A DNA stretch of 64,000 nucleotides, taken from the NCBI GenBank assembly GCA_050951505.1, contig JBMNJE010000003.1, positions 1 to 64,000 of the forward strand, in the 5' to 3' direction. The translations under genes were made by a program, and so were the position numbers. The notes under the pieces were generated by a model. The model was given only the letters and a program-made list of their open reading frames with translations, was not told the origin of the DNA and searched no databases. This DNA is from DUOA01 sp012839095. Lineage in GTDB: Bacteria > Bacillota > Clostridia > Caldicoprobacterales > DTU083. Of this stretch, positions 21,661-31,342 are shown one piece after another (within the stretch, counting starts at the first letter, position 1; every line of letters starts with the position of its first letter).

Positions 21661-24282
21661 TCAATTTTCTTCTTCCGTGTCTTCCGTTTCCGCGCGCTCC
21701 AGCAGTCTTTCCAATGAAGTATCACTATCCGGAGTATCGTTGTTTGACGTATCATCCTTATCGTCAAAATCCTCAGGGGTTTCCAAGGTCTCCTGCTGCC
21801 GGTCATCAGCAGCAAAGGGCAGTATGATGCTTTCTTCCTCCGGTACCACTTCTTCTTCCTTTTTGGCCTTGGCTACAGAAACTACATGACCGCCTTCTTC
21901 CACCCTCATCAGGGTTACGCCCTGAGTGTTGCGGCTCATCCGTGAGATCTCGTTTGTGTCAATCCGAATGATGACGCCGTCAGAATTTATGATAACCAGG
22001 TCTTCCTCTCCTGTTACCACCTTCAAGGCAGACAGACAACCGGTCTTTTCCGTTATATTCATGGTCTTTATTCCCCTGCCGCCTCTGTACTGAGCCCTGT
22101 ACTCTCCTTCGTGGGTGCGTTTTCCATAACCGTTCTCACTGATGGTCAGCACATCCGCATCCTTTACCAGCCGCTCCATGTCAATAACATAGTCCTCTTC
22201 CATGAGATCCATGCTCTTCACACCCATGGCAGTACGGCCCATAGGTCTGACATCCCTTTCATGATAACGAATGGACATGCCATATCTGGAAGCCATAATG
22301 ATTTCCTGGTTTCCGTCGGTCAGAATTACCCGTATCAGTTCATCATCCTCCCGTAAGGTGATGGCAATCAGGCCGGCCTTTCGAATATTGGCAAAATCCT
22401 TCAGCGGTGTTTTCTTTACCAATCCATTACGGGTAGCCATGAACAGGTACAGATCTTTTTCAAAGTGTTCTTCCTTGACAGGAATAAAAGCCTCCACCCT
22501 TTCACCCGGTTCCAGCTGCAAGAGATTTATGATAGCGGTTCCTTTTGCCTGCCTGCCGGCTTCAGGAATCTGATAAGCCTTAAGCTCATATGCCTTCCCT
22601 TTTGATGAGAAGAATAAAAGCCGCTCATGGGTGGATGTCACGAAAATATCTTCTATGAAATCTTCCTCCCGGGTCTGAAGGCCGGTTATGCCTCTCCCTC
22701 CCCTGCGCTGAATCCTGTAGGTGCTGAGGGGAGTTCGCTTTACATAGCCATAATGGGTCAGGGTAACAACCACATCATGCTCATCGATAAGATCCTCCAA
22801 ATCGATTTCACCTTCATAAGGTACAATCTCCGTACGCCTGGAATCATTATACTTGTTTTTGATGGCTGTCAGTTCTTCCTTGATTATACCCAGAAGCAGA
22901 TACTCATTGGCCAGAACATCCTTAAGATACTGGATTGTTTTTTGCAGCTCAGAATACTCATCCTTGATCTTTTCCCGCTCCAGCCCTGTCAGTCTTTGAA
23001 GCCGCATATCCAGTATGGCCTGTGCCTGTTTCTCGGAGAGGCTGAAACCGGTCATCAGGCCTTCCCTGGCCGCCTGCGTTGTGCGGGAACTGCGAATCAG
23101 GCTGATAACTGCATCAATATTGTCCAGGGCGGTAAGCAAACCTTCCAGTAAATGAGCCCTGGCTTCTGCCTTTTCCAAATCATATTTTGTCCGCCTGGTT
23201 ACAACATCTTTCTGGTGGTCTATATAATGAACCAGCATTTCCCTGATGTTCATGATCCTGGGTTCATTGTTCACCAGGGCCAGCATTATCACACCAAATG
23301 TATCCTGCATCTGGGTGTGCTTATACAGATAATTCAGCACTACATTGGGATTTACGTCTTTCTTCAGATCAATAACTATGGACATTCCATTCCGGTCGGA
23401 TTCATCCCTGATGTCGGATATGCCTTCCAGCCTTTTATCCTTAACATGATCCGCTATCTTTTCTATAAGCCTGGCCTTGTTTACCTGATAAGGAATTTCT
23501 GTGACAATGATGCGGGATCGATTGTTGGGCAGTTCCTGTATTTCTGTCTTAGCCCTCACAGTTATACGGCCTTTGCCTGTCCGGTAGGCTTCGCGAATGC
23601 CGGATCTGCCCATAATCAGGGCCCCCGTCGGAAAATCCGGACCATGAATAATGTTCATAAGCTCATCCAATCCGGCATCAGGATTGTCAATAAGGGCTAT
23701 GGTTCCGTCAATAACCTCCCCAAGATTATGGGGCGGAATATTGGTAGCCATACCAACGGCAATGCCTGAGGACCCGTTTACCAGCAGATTGGGGAACCTG
23801 GAGGGCATCACCACAGGCTCTTTGAGGGATTCATCGAAGTTGGGCATAAAGTCTACCGTTTCTTTTCCGATATCCGCCAGCATTTCCGAGGTGATTTTTG
23901 CCATGCGGGCTTCCGTATAACGCATGGCTGCAGGGGCATCCCCGTCTACCGAACCAAAGTTACCATGTCCGTCCACAATGGGATAACGGATGGAAAAATC
24001 CTGCGCCATACGAACCATGGCATCATATACAGCTGAATCACCATGGGGATGATACTTACCCAGTACATCACCGACGATCCTGGCAGATTTTCGATATGGT
24101 TTATCAGAAGTCAGACCCAGCTCCTGCATGGAATACAGGATTCGACGATGAACCGGCTTTAAGCCGTCCCTTACGTCCGGAAGAGCACGTCCTACAATTA
24201 CGCTCATTGCGTAATCTATGTAGGATCTTTTCATCTCATCTTCCAAATTAATATCTATTACTCTTTGATTTAAAGAATCCAT
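21661..24282 (-). CDS. gyrA: DNA gyrase subunit A
   Basis: 873 residues; with GyrB it introduces negative supercoils at the expense of ATP. The catalytic Tyr122 is in AAMRYTE. The quinolone region HPHGDSAVYDAMVRMAQ (from 79) has Ser83 and Asp87, the drug-sensitive residues in E. coli numbering. The GyrA box QRRGGRG in the C-terminal pinwheel, needed for wrapping DNA, is present. An acidic tail rich in Glu and Asp ends the protein. ATG with AAGGAG. Part of the minus-strand origin block. Confidence 0.97.
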   Translation of the reverse strand: MDSLNQRVIDINLEDEMKRSYIDYAMSVIVGRALPDVRDGLKPVHRRILYSMQELGLTSDKPYRKSARIVGDVLGKYHPHGDSAVYDAMVRMAQDFSIRYPIVDGHGNFGSVDGDAPAAMRYTEARMAKITSEMLADIGKETVDFMPNFDESLKEPVVMPSRFPNLLVNGSSGIAVGMATNIPPHNLGEVIDGTIALIDNPDAGLDELMNIIHGPDFPTGALIMGRSGIREAYRTGKGRITVRAKTEIQELPNNRSRIIVTEIPYQVNKARLIEKIADHVKDKRLEGISDIRDESDRNGMSIVIDLKKDVNPNVVLNYLYKHTQMQDTFGVIMLALVNNEPRIMNIREMLVHYIDHQKDVVTRRTKYDLEKAEARAHLLEGLLTALDNIDAVISLIRSSRTTQAAREGLMTGFSLSEKQAQAILDMRLQRLTGLEREKIKDEYSELQKTIQYLKDVLANEYLLLGIIKEELTAIKNKYNDSRRTEIVPYEGEIDLEDLIDEHDVVVTLTHYGYVKRTPLSTYRIQRRGGRGITGLQTREEDFIEDIFVTSTHERLLFFSSKGKAYELKAYQIPEAGRQAKGTAIINLLQLEPGERVEAFIPVKEEHFEKDLYLFMATRNGLVKKTPLKDFANIRKAGLIAITLREDDELIRVILTDGNQEIIMASRYGMSIRYHERDVRPMGRTAMGVKSMDLMEEDYVIDMERLVKDADVLTISENGYGKRTHEGEYRAQYRGGRGIKTMNITEKTGCLSALKVVTGEEDLVIINSDGVIIRIDTNEISRMSRNTQGVTLMRVEEGGHVVSVAKAKKEEEVVPEEESIILPFAADDRQQETLETPEDFDDKDDTSNNDTPDSDTSLERLLERAETEDTEEEN

Positions 24283-24406
24283 ACCGGTTGATTCTCCTTT
24301 TATCTTCCAATTACATTGCTAGTATTTAATGCTTTTGTATATACTGAATTCTACAAATATAAATATGTTTGATTATATCTGTTCTTAATTCCAGTTTTAT
24401 ATCTGT

Positions 24407-26320
24407 TCAGATATCCAGGTTTTTAACCATTCTGGCGTTTTCTTCAATAAACTGCCGCCTGGGCTCCACCTTGTCACCCATCAGGATGCTGAAGGTTTCA
24501 TCGGCTGAAATGGCATCTTCCAGTTCCACCCTCAGTATTGTACGGGTTTCAGGATTCATGGTCGTATCCCAGAGCTGTTCCGGATTCATTTCACCCAGAC
24601 CCTTGTACCTTTGGAGTTCGACTCCTTCCCGTCCGATTTCTTCCAGAAGCTCATCCAATTCCCTGTCGTTATATACATAGTGTTCTTTCTTGTTTTTTGT
24701 AACCTTGTAAAGAGGCGGCTGAGCAATATACACATATCCGTTCTCTATCAGCGGACGCATAAACCGATAGAAGAAAGTAAGCAGCAGGGTCCTTATATGA
24801 CTGCCGTCCACATCTGCGTCAGTCATGCATATTATTTTATGGTATCGCAGTTTCTCCTCATTGAATTCCTCGCCAATTCCTGCACCAAATGCCGTAATCA
24901 TGGTCTTTATCTCTTCATTGGCCAGTATCCTGTCCAGACGGGTCTTTTCCACGTTCAGAATCTTGCCTCTCAGCGGCAGAACGGCCTGGTACTTTCTTTC
25001 CCTGCCCTGTTTTGCTGAGCCGCCGGCTGAATTTCCCTCCACTATGAAGATTTCACACAGTCTGGGATCCCTTTCGGAACAATCTGCCAGCTTCCCGGGC
25101 AGCGAAGCGCTTTCCAGGACATTCTTCCTTCTGGTTAAGTCTCTGGCTTTTTTGGCCGCTTCCCTTGCCCTGAAGGCACTTACGCACTTTTCCATTATCA
25201 TTCTGGCCACAGAAGGGTTCTCTTCCAGATAAGCAGCCAGCTTCTCATTCAGGGTATTCTCAACAAAGCCTCTTATATCACTATTTCCCAGCTTGGTTTT
25301 GGTCTGGCCTTCAAACTGAGGTTCGGTAAGCTTCACGCTTATTATGGCTGCCAGTCCCTCACGGGTATCTTCCCCTGAAAAATTAGGGTCCCCGGCTTTC
25401 AGCACATTGGTTTTCCTGGCATACTCATTTATAACCCTGGTCAGACCGGACTTGAATCCAACCAGATGAGTACCGCCTTCCGGTGTTGATATATTATTGG
25501 CAAAAGTGAAGATGTTTTCAATAAAGGAATCGTTGTACTGCAGGGCAATTTCCAATGTGGCATTTTCCTTTTCGCCTGTTACATAAATGGGAGGACTGTG
25601 CAGGGCTGTCCTGCTCTTGTTAAGATACTCAACAAAGGAAAGGATTCCGCCTTCGTAATAGAATTCATTATAGAGTTCTTCCCGCTCATCCTCCAAAATA
25701 ATGGTGATTCCCTTATTCAGAAAGGCCATTTCCCTCAGCCGGTTTTTCAGTACGTCGTAATTAAAATCCAGTTCTTCAAATATCAGGCTGTCCGGTTTAA
25801 AATGAATTTTGGATCCGGTTTCTTCAGTTTCGCCGATTTGCTTAAGAGGGGATGTGGTTTTACCCCTTTCCAGCCTCATCTGGTATTCCCTGCCCTCAGT
25901 ACGGACATTGACCACCATCCATTCCGATAAGGCATTTACCACGGATGCGCCTACCCCATGCAGGCCGCCTGAGACCTTGTACCCTCCCCCGCCGAATTTA
26001 CCACCGGCGTGCAGCATGGTAAAGACAATCTCCACTGCCGGGATGCCGTACTTTGGATTGATTCCCACGGGTATGCCTCTGCCGTTATCAGTTACGCTTA
26101 CAGACAGGTCCTTGTGGATCACCACGTGAATTCGATCACAGAAGCCTGCCAAAGCTTCGTCTATACTGTTGTCCACAATTTCATATACCAAATGATGCAG
26201 ACCGCGAATGCCGGTGCTGCCTATATACATGCCGGGTCGCTTTCGGACGGCTTCCAGACCTTCCAGAACCTGTATATTTGTTTCGTCATAATTGCTGTTT
26301 CTTTTATCCAGGTTGGTCAC
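24407..26320 (-). CDS. gyrB: DNA gyrase subunit B
   Basis: 637 residues, the usual Gram-positive length. Seen: the GHKL ATPase site with EIVDNSIDEAL and GRGIPVGI, a transducer domain, then the TOPRIM domain with EGNSAGGSAKQGR and DADVDGSHIRTLL, and the C-terminal GLGEMNPEQLWDTTM. The GTG start overlaps the remB stop (GTGA), showing translational coupling. gyrA follows after 124 bases. Confidence 0.97.
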   Translation of the reverse strand: MTNLDKRNSNYDETNIQVLEGLEAVRKRPGMYIGSTGIRGLHHLVYEIVDNSIDEALAGFCDRIHVVIHKDLSVSVTDNGRGIPVGINPKYGIPAVEIVFTMLHAGGKFGGGGYKVSGGLHGVGASVVNALSEWMVVNVRTEGREYQMRLERGKTTSPLKQIGETEETGSKIHFKPDSLIFEELDFNYDVLKNRLREMAFLNKGITIILEDEREELYNEFYYEGGILSFVEYLNKSRTALHSPPIYVTGEKENATLEIALQYNDSFIENIFTFANNISTPEGGTHLVGFKSGLTRVINEYARKTNVLKAGDPNFSGEDTREGLAAIISVKLTEPQFEGQTKTKLGNSDIRGFVENTLNEKLAAYLEENPSVARMIMEKCVSAFRAREAAKKARDLTRRKNVLESASLPGKLADCSERDPRLCEIFIVEGNSAGGSAKQGRERKYQAVLPLRGKILNVEKTRLDRILANEEIKTMITAFGAGIGEEFNEEKLRYHKIICMTDADVDGSHIRTLLLTFFYRFMRPLIENGYVYIAQPPLYKVTKNKKEHYVYNDRELDELLEEIGREGVELQRYKGLGEMNPEQLWDTTMNPETRTILRVELEDAISADETFSILMGDKVEPRRQFIEENARMVKNLDI

Positions 26321-26613
26321 TTACTTTCCCCCTTGTTATTGAGTCTCTTATATGAATGATCTGTATCTTTTCTGCTCCGTTTCATAAGCGTAACGGAGGA
26401 AATCGGAGACAGAAACAGAACTGTTTTTTTATCTACTTCTGCCAGTACAATTGATTTCGGCGGATCATGGGATATTCTTCTTACAAAGCCCTCTTCACGG
26501 GCAATATTGATAAACTCTCGGTTGGCGGCGGACTGATCGGCAGATTCCTTGTCGATAATTGCAATAATATCGTTCAAGGGAACTGTTACGTCTCCTCCAA
26601 GATGCAATACCAT
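26317..26613 (-). CDS. remB: RemB/YaaB-like extracellular matrix regulator (DUF370)
   Basis: 98 residues, beginning VLHLGGDVTVPLNDIIAIID, with TPKSIVV-like DPPKSIVLAEVDKKTVLFLSPIS further on; this is the DUF370 small regulator found between recF and gyrB in Bacillus, where RemB helps biofilm matrix gene activation. The function in Clostridia is not established. The frame opens at 26622, but the internal ATG 26613 has GGGAAGG at proper spacing. It overlaps gyrB by four bases. Confidence 0.85.
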   Translation of the reverse strand: MVLHLGGDVTVPLNDIIAIIDKESADQSAANREFINIAREEGFVRRISHDPPKSIVLAEVDKKTVLFLSPISSVTLMKRSRKDTDHSYKRLNNKGESK

Positions 26614-26682
26614 ACCAACCATCCTTCCCTGCTTTGAAAATAATAGCCCATTCTTATATATTATATCCTATTTTCTTCCTGC

Positions 26683-27816
26683 TTAAAAGGACAGACTTTC
26701 TTCCGGATAGGCAGCGCCGGATTGAATACGAAAGACCTGCCTGGAAGAAGTCTGTACATCAGGAATCTGAGTTGGATCAGTCAGAGCAATAAAGGTCTGA
26801 ACCTTTCCGATATATTCAAGAAGCATTTTCTGACGATCCCTGTCCAGCTCGGATAAGGCATCATCCAGCAAAAGCAGGGGATATTCCCCGGTTTCCTTAT
26901 ACATAAATTCGAGCTCCGAGAGTTTAAGTGAAAGGACAGTTGTCCTCTTCTGACCCTGGGAGCCGAACAATCTGACATCTATCCCATTAATTTTAAAATG
27001 GATGTCATCCCTGTGACAGCCTCTTCCCGTAGAACCCCTTGCAATATCATCCTTATGCCTGGTTTCAAGCTCTCTTATGAATTGTTCCTGTATTTCCTGC
27101 AGAGAACCTTCTTCAAATGGAATGGAAGACTTGTATTCCATTGTTAATGCTTCAGAATGATTTGTAATCCTGCTGTGTATTTCCCGAGCAATATTCTGCA
27201 ATGATTGGCTGAACAATTGTCTTTGCTGAATTATATAACTTCCCGCCTCAGCCAGCTGGTAATCCCATACAGGCAGTGTGGATGCAAGAGAGGGTTTCCC
27301 CTGAATCTCCTTCAGCAGATTGTTCCGGTGAGTCAAAATCCGGTTGTATTGCTGCAGATAATAGAAATACCTGGGCCGGATCTGGGACAATTCCATGTCC
27401 ATAAAGCGCCTGCGCTCGGCAGGGCCGTCCCGCACCAGTTTCAGATCATCAGGAGAAAAGAGCACGGAATTCAAATGCCCCATCAGCTCACCCAGCCTTG
27501 CTGCCGGCGTTTTATTGATGAGCACCTTTTTCTTATCCCGCATATTCAGCAATATGGAAATTTCACTGCTGCCCAGCTCTTTTTCCACTCTTGTGCGTAT
27601 AAGGGCTTCTTCTTCTCCCAGCTTAATAAGTTCCCTGTCTCTGGGCGTACGGTGGGAACGTCCGGTACAGGACAAAAATACAGATTCCAGGATATTGGTC
27701 TTTCCCTGAGCATTGGGACCTATAAACAATATCAGATCCGAATGAAAATACAGCTCCAGATTATCGTAGTTCCTGTAGTTTTTAAGGCTCAATTCCCTGA
27801 GCTGCAAAACCAGCAC
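26683..27816 (-). CDS. recF: DNA replication and repair protein RecF
   Basis: 377-residue SMC-like ATPase that loads RecA at single-strand gaps with RecO and RecR. Walker A GPNAQGKTN (33-41), the signature GSQGQKRT near 280 and Walker B LLLDDALSELD near 318 are present. GTG start immediately preceded by AGAAAGG and only six bases after the S4 gene stop, so translation is probably coupled. Confidence 0.96.
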   Translation of the reverse strand: MLVLQLRELSLKNYRNYDNLELYFHSDLILFIGPNAQGKTNILESVFLSCTGRSHRTPRDRELIKLGEEEALIRTRVEKELGSSEISILLNMRDKKKVLINKTPAARLGELMGHLNSVLFSPDDLKLVRDGPAERRRFMDMELSQIRPRYFYYLQQYNRILTHRNNLLKEIQGKPSLASTLPVWDYQLAEAGSYIIQQRQLFSQSLQNIAREIHSRITNHSEALTMEYKSSIPFEEGSLQEIQEQFIRELETRHKDDIARGSTGRGCHRDDIHFKINGIDVRLFGSQGQKRTTVLSLKLSELEFMYKETGEYPLLLLDDALSELDRDRQKMLLEYIGKVQTFIALTDPTQIPDVQTSSRQVFRIQSGAAYPEESLSF

Positions 27817-27822
27817 CCTTTC

Positions 27823-28032
27823 TTATTCCACAAGAAAGCTTCCCACCTGCTCTACCTCCACCAAATCTCCGGCATGAATCTTCCTTCCTTTTCTTAGCTC
27901 CGGTTCTCCGTTGACTTTAACCATGCCCTCTGTGATCATATGGTTTGCCATTGCACCGGAATCCGCTGCACTAACCCACTTCAGTAATTGATTAAGCTTT
28001 ATGAAGGGCGTATGAATTTTGACTTTTTCCAT
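27823..28032 (-). CDS. S4-domain RNA-binding protein (YaaA type)
   Basis: 69 residues, essentially one S4 RNA-binding fold: IKLNQLLKWVSAADSGAMA, then GMVKVNGEPELRKGRKIHAGDLVEV. It always sits between dnaN and recF in Firmicutes; Bacillus YaaA (RlbA) has been linked to ribosome assembly. ATG with AGGGAGG. 12 bases from dnaN. Confidence 0.92.
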   Translation of the reverse strand: MEKVKIHTPFIKLNQLLKWVSAADSGAMANHMITEGMVKVNGEPELRKGRKIHAGDLVEVEQVGSFLVE

Positions 28033-28044
28033 TTTGCCTCCCTG

Positions 28045-29148
28045 TTATCCGAAAATTCTTACCGGAAGTAGCAGATAGGTATAATCACTGCCCTTAATGG
28101 GCCGGATTACACAGGGGCTGACATTGGTAGTTAAATCCATGCAGATTTCCTGATCCGGGATAGCCTTCAGCATATCCATAAAGTATCTGGCATTGAAGGC
28201 AATCTCCAAATCCTTCCCCTCCAGAAGAACAGGAATTTCCTCATATACCTGACCGGATTCCGAGTTTGCGGTGATCGTCATTTTCTGATCCTGCAGATTC
28301 AGTTTAATCAGATTATTTTTTCCTTCCCTGGCAATTAAAGATGCCCGCTCAATGCTGGAAGTCAGAATCTTGGTATCCACTTTGACTCTGGTCCTGTAAT
28401 CTTCAGGTATTATCTGCCTGTAGTTGATAAACTCCCCTTCCAGTACCCGGGATATGATTCTGGTATAACCCAGATCAAATAACACATGTCGATCGGATAT
28501 GGTTATGCTTATATTGTCGTCGCTGCCATCAATTATTCTTCCTATCTCCCCTAAAGACTTGCCCGGAATAATTACTTTCCTATGTCCGGCGGAACTTTCG
28601 ATTCTGCCTTTTTGCAGGGCCAGGCGGTAACCGTCCAGGCTGACCATGGTAACCTCTCCGTCTTCCACTTCCAAAAGAGAACCCGTAAGTACAGGACGGG
28701 ATTCGTCTGTTGCGACTGCAAAAATCGTTTCCCTAATCATTTTTGCCAGCAGCATCTTACTTATCTCAATAGGTTCGCTTTCGCTGATGTCAGGCAGGGA
28801 AGGATATTCGTCAGGAGCAAAGCCCTGAAGGGTTACAAGGGAATTCAGACAGACAATTTTCACACTGTAGTTGCCAAGAAGAGTGACTTCTATTTCTGCG
28901 TCAGGAAGTTTTCGTATAATTTCCGACAGGAGTCTGGATGGAATCACCACGCTTCCCTCTTCCCGGATGTCAGCTTCTATATAGGTTTCAATTCCAAGAT
29001 CCAGGTTGGTGCCCACCAGCTTCAGTACATCCTTTTGGGTTTCAAGCAGAATACCTTCCAATAAGGGAGTGCTGGATCGGGCAGATACAGCTTTTTGTAC
29101 CGTCAGTACAGCTTCCAGAAAATTATTTTGAGAACATGTGAATTTCAT
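28045..29148 (-). CDS. dnaN: DNA polymerase III beta subunit (sliding clamp)
   Basis: 367 residues in three repeats of the clamp fold; the dimeric ring tethers the replicative polymerase to DNA. Family segments are LLEGILLETQKD in domain 1, ETIFAVATDESRPVLTG in domain 2 and the C-terminal YLLLPVRIFG that lines the peptide pocket. ATG with AGGAGGT. It follows dnaA with a 169-base gap holding part of oriC. Confidence 0.97.
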   Translation of the reverse strand: MKFTCSQNNFLEAVLTVQKAVSARSSTPLLEGILLETQKDVLKLVGTNLDLGIETYIEADIREEGSVVIPSRLLSEIIRKLPDAEIEVTLLGNYSVKIVCLNSLVTLQGFAPDEYPSLPDISESEPIEISKMLLAKMIRETIFAVATDESRPVLTGSLLEVEDGEVTMVSLDGYRLALQKGRIESSAGHRKVIIPGKSLGEIGRIIDGSDDNISITISDRHVLFDLGYTRIISRVLEGEFINYRQIIPEDYRTRVKVDTKILTSSIERASLIAREGKNNLIKLNLQDQKMTITANSESGQVYEEIPVLLEGKDLEIAFNARYFMDMLKAIPDQEICMDLTTNVSPCVIRPIKGSDYTYLLLPVRIFG

Positions 29149-29170
29149 GGAATACCTCCTGTTGTTGTTG

Positions 29171-29206
29171 CATATAATAATAGTTTAGTAGTAGTAATAG
29201 CAGTAG
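29171..29206 (+). other. DnaA-trio-like origin unwinding element
   Basis: Seven successive triplets TAG TAG TAG TAA TAG CAG TAG (29186-29206), preceded by TAATAATAG, run up to GGGCC and then a DnaA-box-like TGTGGAAAT (29211-29219). Read 3' to 5' from the box these are GAT-type trios, the arrangement described for the Bacillus basal unwinding element in the same dnaA-dnaN gap. Confidence 0.7.
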
Positions 29207-29210
29207 GGCC

Positions 29211-29310
29211 TGTGGAAATGTGAATTATGATGTCGAATCAAGTAATACACAAATTCCACCTGTTGATATTCTGTGGATAAGATCGGCCCGTAATCGGAAT
29301 TTTATCCACA
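29211..29310. other. oriC: oriC DnaA boxes, dnaA-dnaN side
   Basis: TGTGGATAA at 29272-29280 and TTATCCACA at 29302-29310 are exact boxes, facing away from each other; TGTGGAAAT at 29211-29219 is a near match. With the boxes upstream of dnaA they make a bipartite origin. Confidence 0.8.
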
Positions 29311-29317
29311 GCCTCTG

Positions 29318-30649
29318 TTAGTCTTCGTTGATTCTCTTAATTAATTCGTTTATGGTCCGTTTAACCTGTAAATCGGATTCCATATCCCTGGCAATCTTGT
29401 CGCAGGCATGGATGACAGTGGTGTGATCCCGTCCTCCGAACAGTTCTCCTATCTTTGGAAGGGACAAATCCGTCAGTTCCCTGCACAGATGCATGGCAAT
29501 CTGTCTGGGGTAGGCAATGGGACGGTTGCGTTTTTTGGACTTCATATCCTCTACCTTAAGCTGATAATAATCGGCCACAACCTTTTGTATCCTTTCCGGT
29601 GTGATTTCTTTCGGCCGGTGATTGGATATGATATCCTTCAGTGCCTCATCAGCTACTGCTACGTCCAGAGTGCTGTTGGTCAGTGATGAGTAGGCAATGA
29701 TTCGGGTCAGGGCTCCTTCCAGTTCACGAATATTGGATTCTATCCGCTTGGCGATGAAGGTCAGTACCTCATCATCAACCTCCAGATTTTCCAGAGTGGC
29801 TTTTTTCTTTAGAATGGCTATCCGGGTTTCCAAATCGGGAGGCTGTATGTCCGTAATCAGGCCCCATTCGAACCGGGAGCGCAGCCTGTCCTCCAGTGTT
29901 GGAATCTCCTTGGGAGGACGATCACTGGACATGATGATCTGTTTGTTGGCTTCATGCAGGGCATTGAAGGTATGGAAAAATTCCTCCTGGGTACTTTCCT
30001 TTCCTGCTATAAACTGAATATCGTCTATCAGCAGAACATCCACATTGCGGTAGCGGTTGCGGAATTCCACGTTTTTGTTGGTCTGGATGGAGTTTATCAG
30101 TTCGTTGGTAAACTTTTCGGAGGTTACGTACAATACCTTTGCCTTCTTGTTATTGGCAAGGATAAAATGGCCGATGGCATGCATCAGATGGGTTTTTCCC
30201 AGCCCGACGCCTCCGTATATAAAAAGCGGATTATATGATTTTGCAGGTGCTTCGGCAACAGCCAGCGAGGCTGCATGTGCAAAGCGGTTGCTGTTTCCTA
30301 TTACAAAGGTGCTGAAGGTGTATTTGGGGTTCAGCATGCTGAAGCTCTCATTTATCTCTGATTCTGCCGGTTCAGGTTTATCCATGTATTTATCGGCTTC
30401 GCTGGTAAGAACAAAGTTTATGTAATAAGACCGGGAGGACACCTGTTTTACCGCATTGGACAGGAGACTGGTGTACCGGCCTTCCAGGATGCTTTTGGTA
30501 AAATCGTTGGGAACACAAAGATAAAGCTGCTCTCCTTTTATTGAAACCGGTTCAATTGCCTTGATCCAGGTATCAAAGCTGACGTCGGTAATCTCGTTGC
30601 GCACCAGACGAAGTGTTTTCTGCCAAAGATCCATTAAATAGTTATCCAT
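29318..30649 (-). CDS. dnaA: Chromosomal replication initiator DnaA
   Basis: 443 residues. Domain I (1-80), a short linker, the AAA+ domain III with Walker A GGVGLGKT (146-153) and Walker B LLIDDIQF, the sensor DRPPKEIPTLEDRLRSRF, and domain IV with the DNA-binding signature GRDHTTVIHACDK. It binds DnaA boxes on both sides of its own gene and opens oriC. ATG preceded by GGAGGTTTCT. Leads the minus-strand block dnaA-dnaN-S4-recF-remB-gyrB-gyrA. Confidence 0.98.
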   Translation of the reverse strand: MDNYLMDLWQKTLRLVRNEITDVSFDTWIKAIEPVSIKGEQLYLCVPNDFTKSILEGRYTSLLSNAVKQVSSRSYYINFVLTSEADKYMDKPEPAESEINESFSMLNPKYTFSTFVIGNSNRFAHAASLAVAEAPAKSYNPLFIYGGVGLGKTHLMHAIGHFILANNKKAKVLYVTSEKFTNELINSIQTNKNVEFRNRYRNVDVLLIDDIQFIAGKESTQEEFFHTFNALHEANKQIIMSSDRPPKEIPTLEDRLRSRFEWGLITDIQPPDLETRIAILKKKATLENLEVDDEVLTFIAKRIESNIRELEGALTRIIAYSSLTNSTLDVAVADEALKDIISNHRPKEITPERIQKVVADYYQLKVEDMKSKKRNRPIAYPRQIAMHLCRELTDLSLPKIGELFGGRDHTTVIHACDKIARDMESDLQVKRTINELIKRINED

Positions 30650-31153
30650 AGAAACCTCCTACCAGAAAAAAAGAAAAATAGAGAACAAAATTGCTGTACA
30701 AGGGCCTGACTCTGCACAGCACAAAATAAACATGCATAAGGCATAATGAATCGGATAGAATACATCCAGTCATGGAAATCTTATTCACAGGGACTGAGAA
30801 TTCCATTAACAATATCAACAGGTTTTAGACCGATTAAAATTTACGAAAAAAGTCGAATAAACGACAAGTTATACACAAAATTATCCACAGATGTGCATAA
30901 CTGCTATAATAAAGCCTTCTTATATTATAGTGTAGAAGTTATCAACAGTAAAGTAAAATTATCAAAATATCTGTGGATTGTTGCTGCCGGGGCCATTATA
31001 ATACTTGATTTTCTTGACACCTGCAAGTATGATGACTTATAATACTATACGTAGCTGATGCCGTTTCCCTTTCTGATGCAAACAAGGGAAGAATGGAAAA
31101 GTGGTACAGGAAATTATCAAAGTCAAAATAGAACTGAAAGGGGGCTGTGCACA
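30650..31153. other. oriC: oriC, upstream of dnaA
   Basis: A 504-base AT-rich gap between divergent dnaA and rpmH. Boxes: TTATTCACA 30781-30789, TTATACACA 30869-30877, TTATCCACA 30881-30889, TGTGCATAA 30892-30900, TTATCAACA 30939-30947 and TGTGGATTG 30972-30980; one is exact and the others carry one or two changes. The short open frames here are not genes. Confidence 0.85.
31014..31043 (+). promoter_or_regulatory. rpmH operon promoter
   Basis: TTGACA (31014-31019) and TATAAT (31038-31043), both perfect hexamers, with an 18-base spacer, about 110 bases before rpmH. Confidence 0.85.
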
Positions 31154-31288
31154 ATGCTTAGGACGTATCAGCCGAAGAAAAGACAGCGTAAAAAGGAACA
31201 TGGATTCCGCAAGAGAATGAGCACAAAGAATGGCAGACTGGTGCTTAAGAGAAGAAGACAAAAAGGAAGAAAGAAGCTTACAGCATAA
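31154..31288 (+). CDS. rpmH: Ribosomal protein L34
   Basis: 44 residues, very basic, with the family pattern TYQPKKRQRKKEHGFRKRM and TKNGRLVLKRRRQKGRKKL. Component of the large subunit. The second residue is Leu rather than the usual Lys. The ATG follows AAAGGGGGC. First gene of the plus-strand block. Confidence 0.97.
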   Translation: MLRTYQPKKRQRKKEHGFRKRMSTKNGRLVLKRRRQKGRKKLTA

Positions 31289-31312
31289 GGCCGCTATACA
31301 AGTGGCCTTTTG
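31287..31312 (+). terminator. rpmH-rnpA intergenic hairpin
   Basis: AAGGCCGC pairs with GTGGCCTT (8 bp, 7-base loop), followed by TTTTG. It begins inside the rpmH stop codon. Probably a partial terminator or message-end stabiliser that raises L34 output relative to RNase P protein; inferred. Confidence 0.6.
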
Positions 31313-31342
31313 TACCATCAAAAACCCTTCTGGAGGTAATGG

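Noticed and set aside
22627..23769. Plus-strand frames of 174 and 205 codons inside gyrA
   Set aside because: gyrA is certain on the other strand; these are codon-bias shadows.
30746..31042. 98-codon frame between dnaA and rpmH
   Set aside because: Lies over DnaA boxes and the rpmH promoter, AT-rich with no ribosome site; origin DNA.
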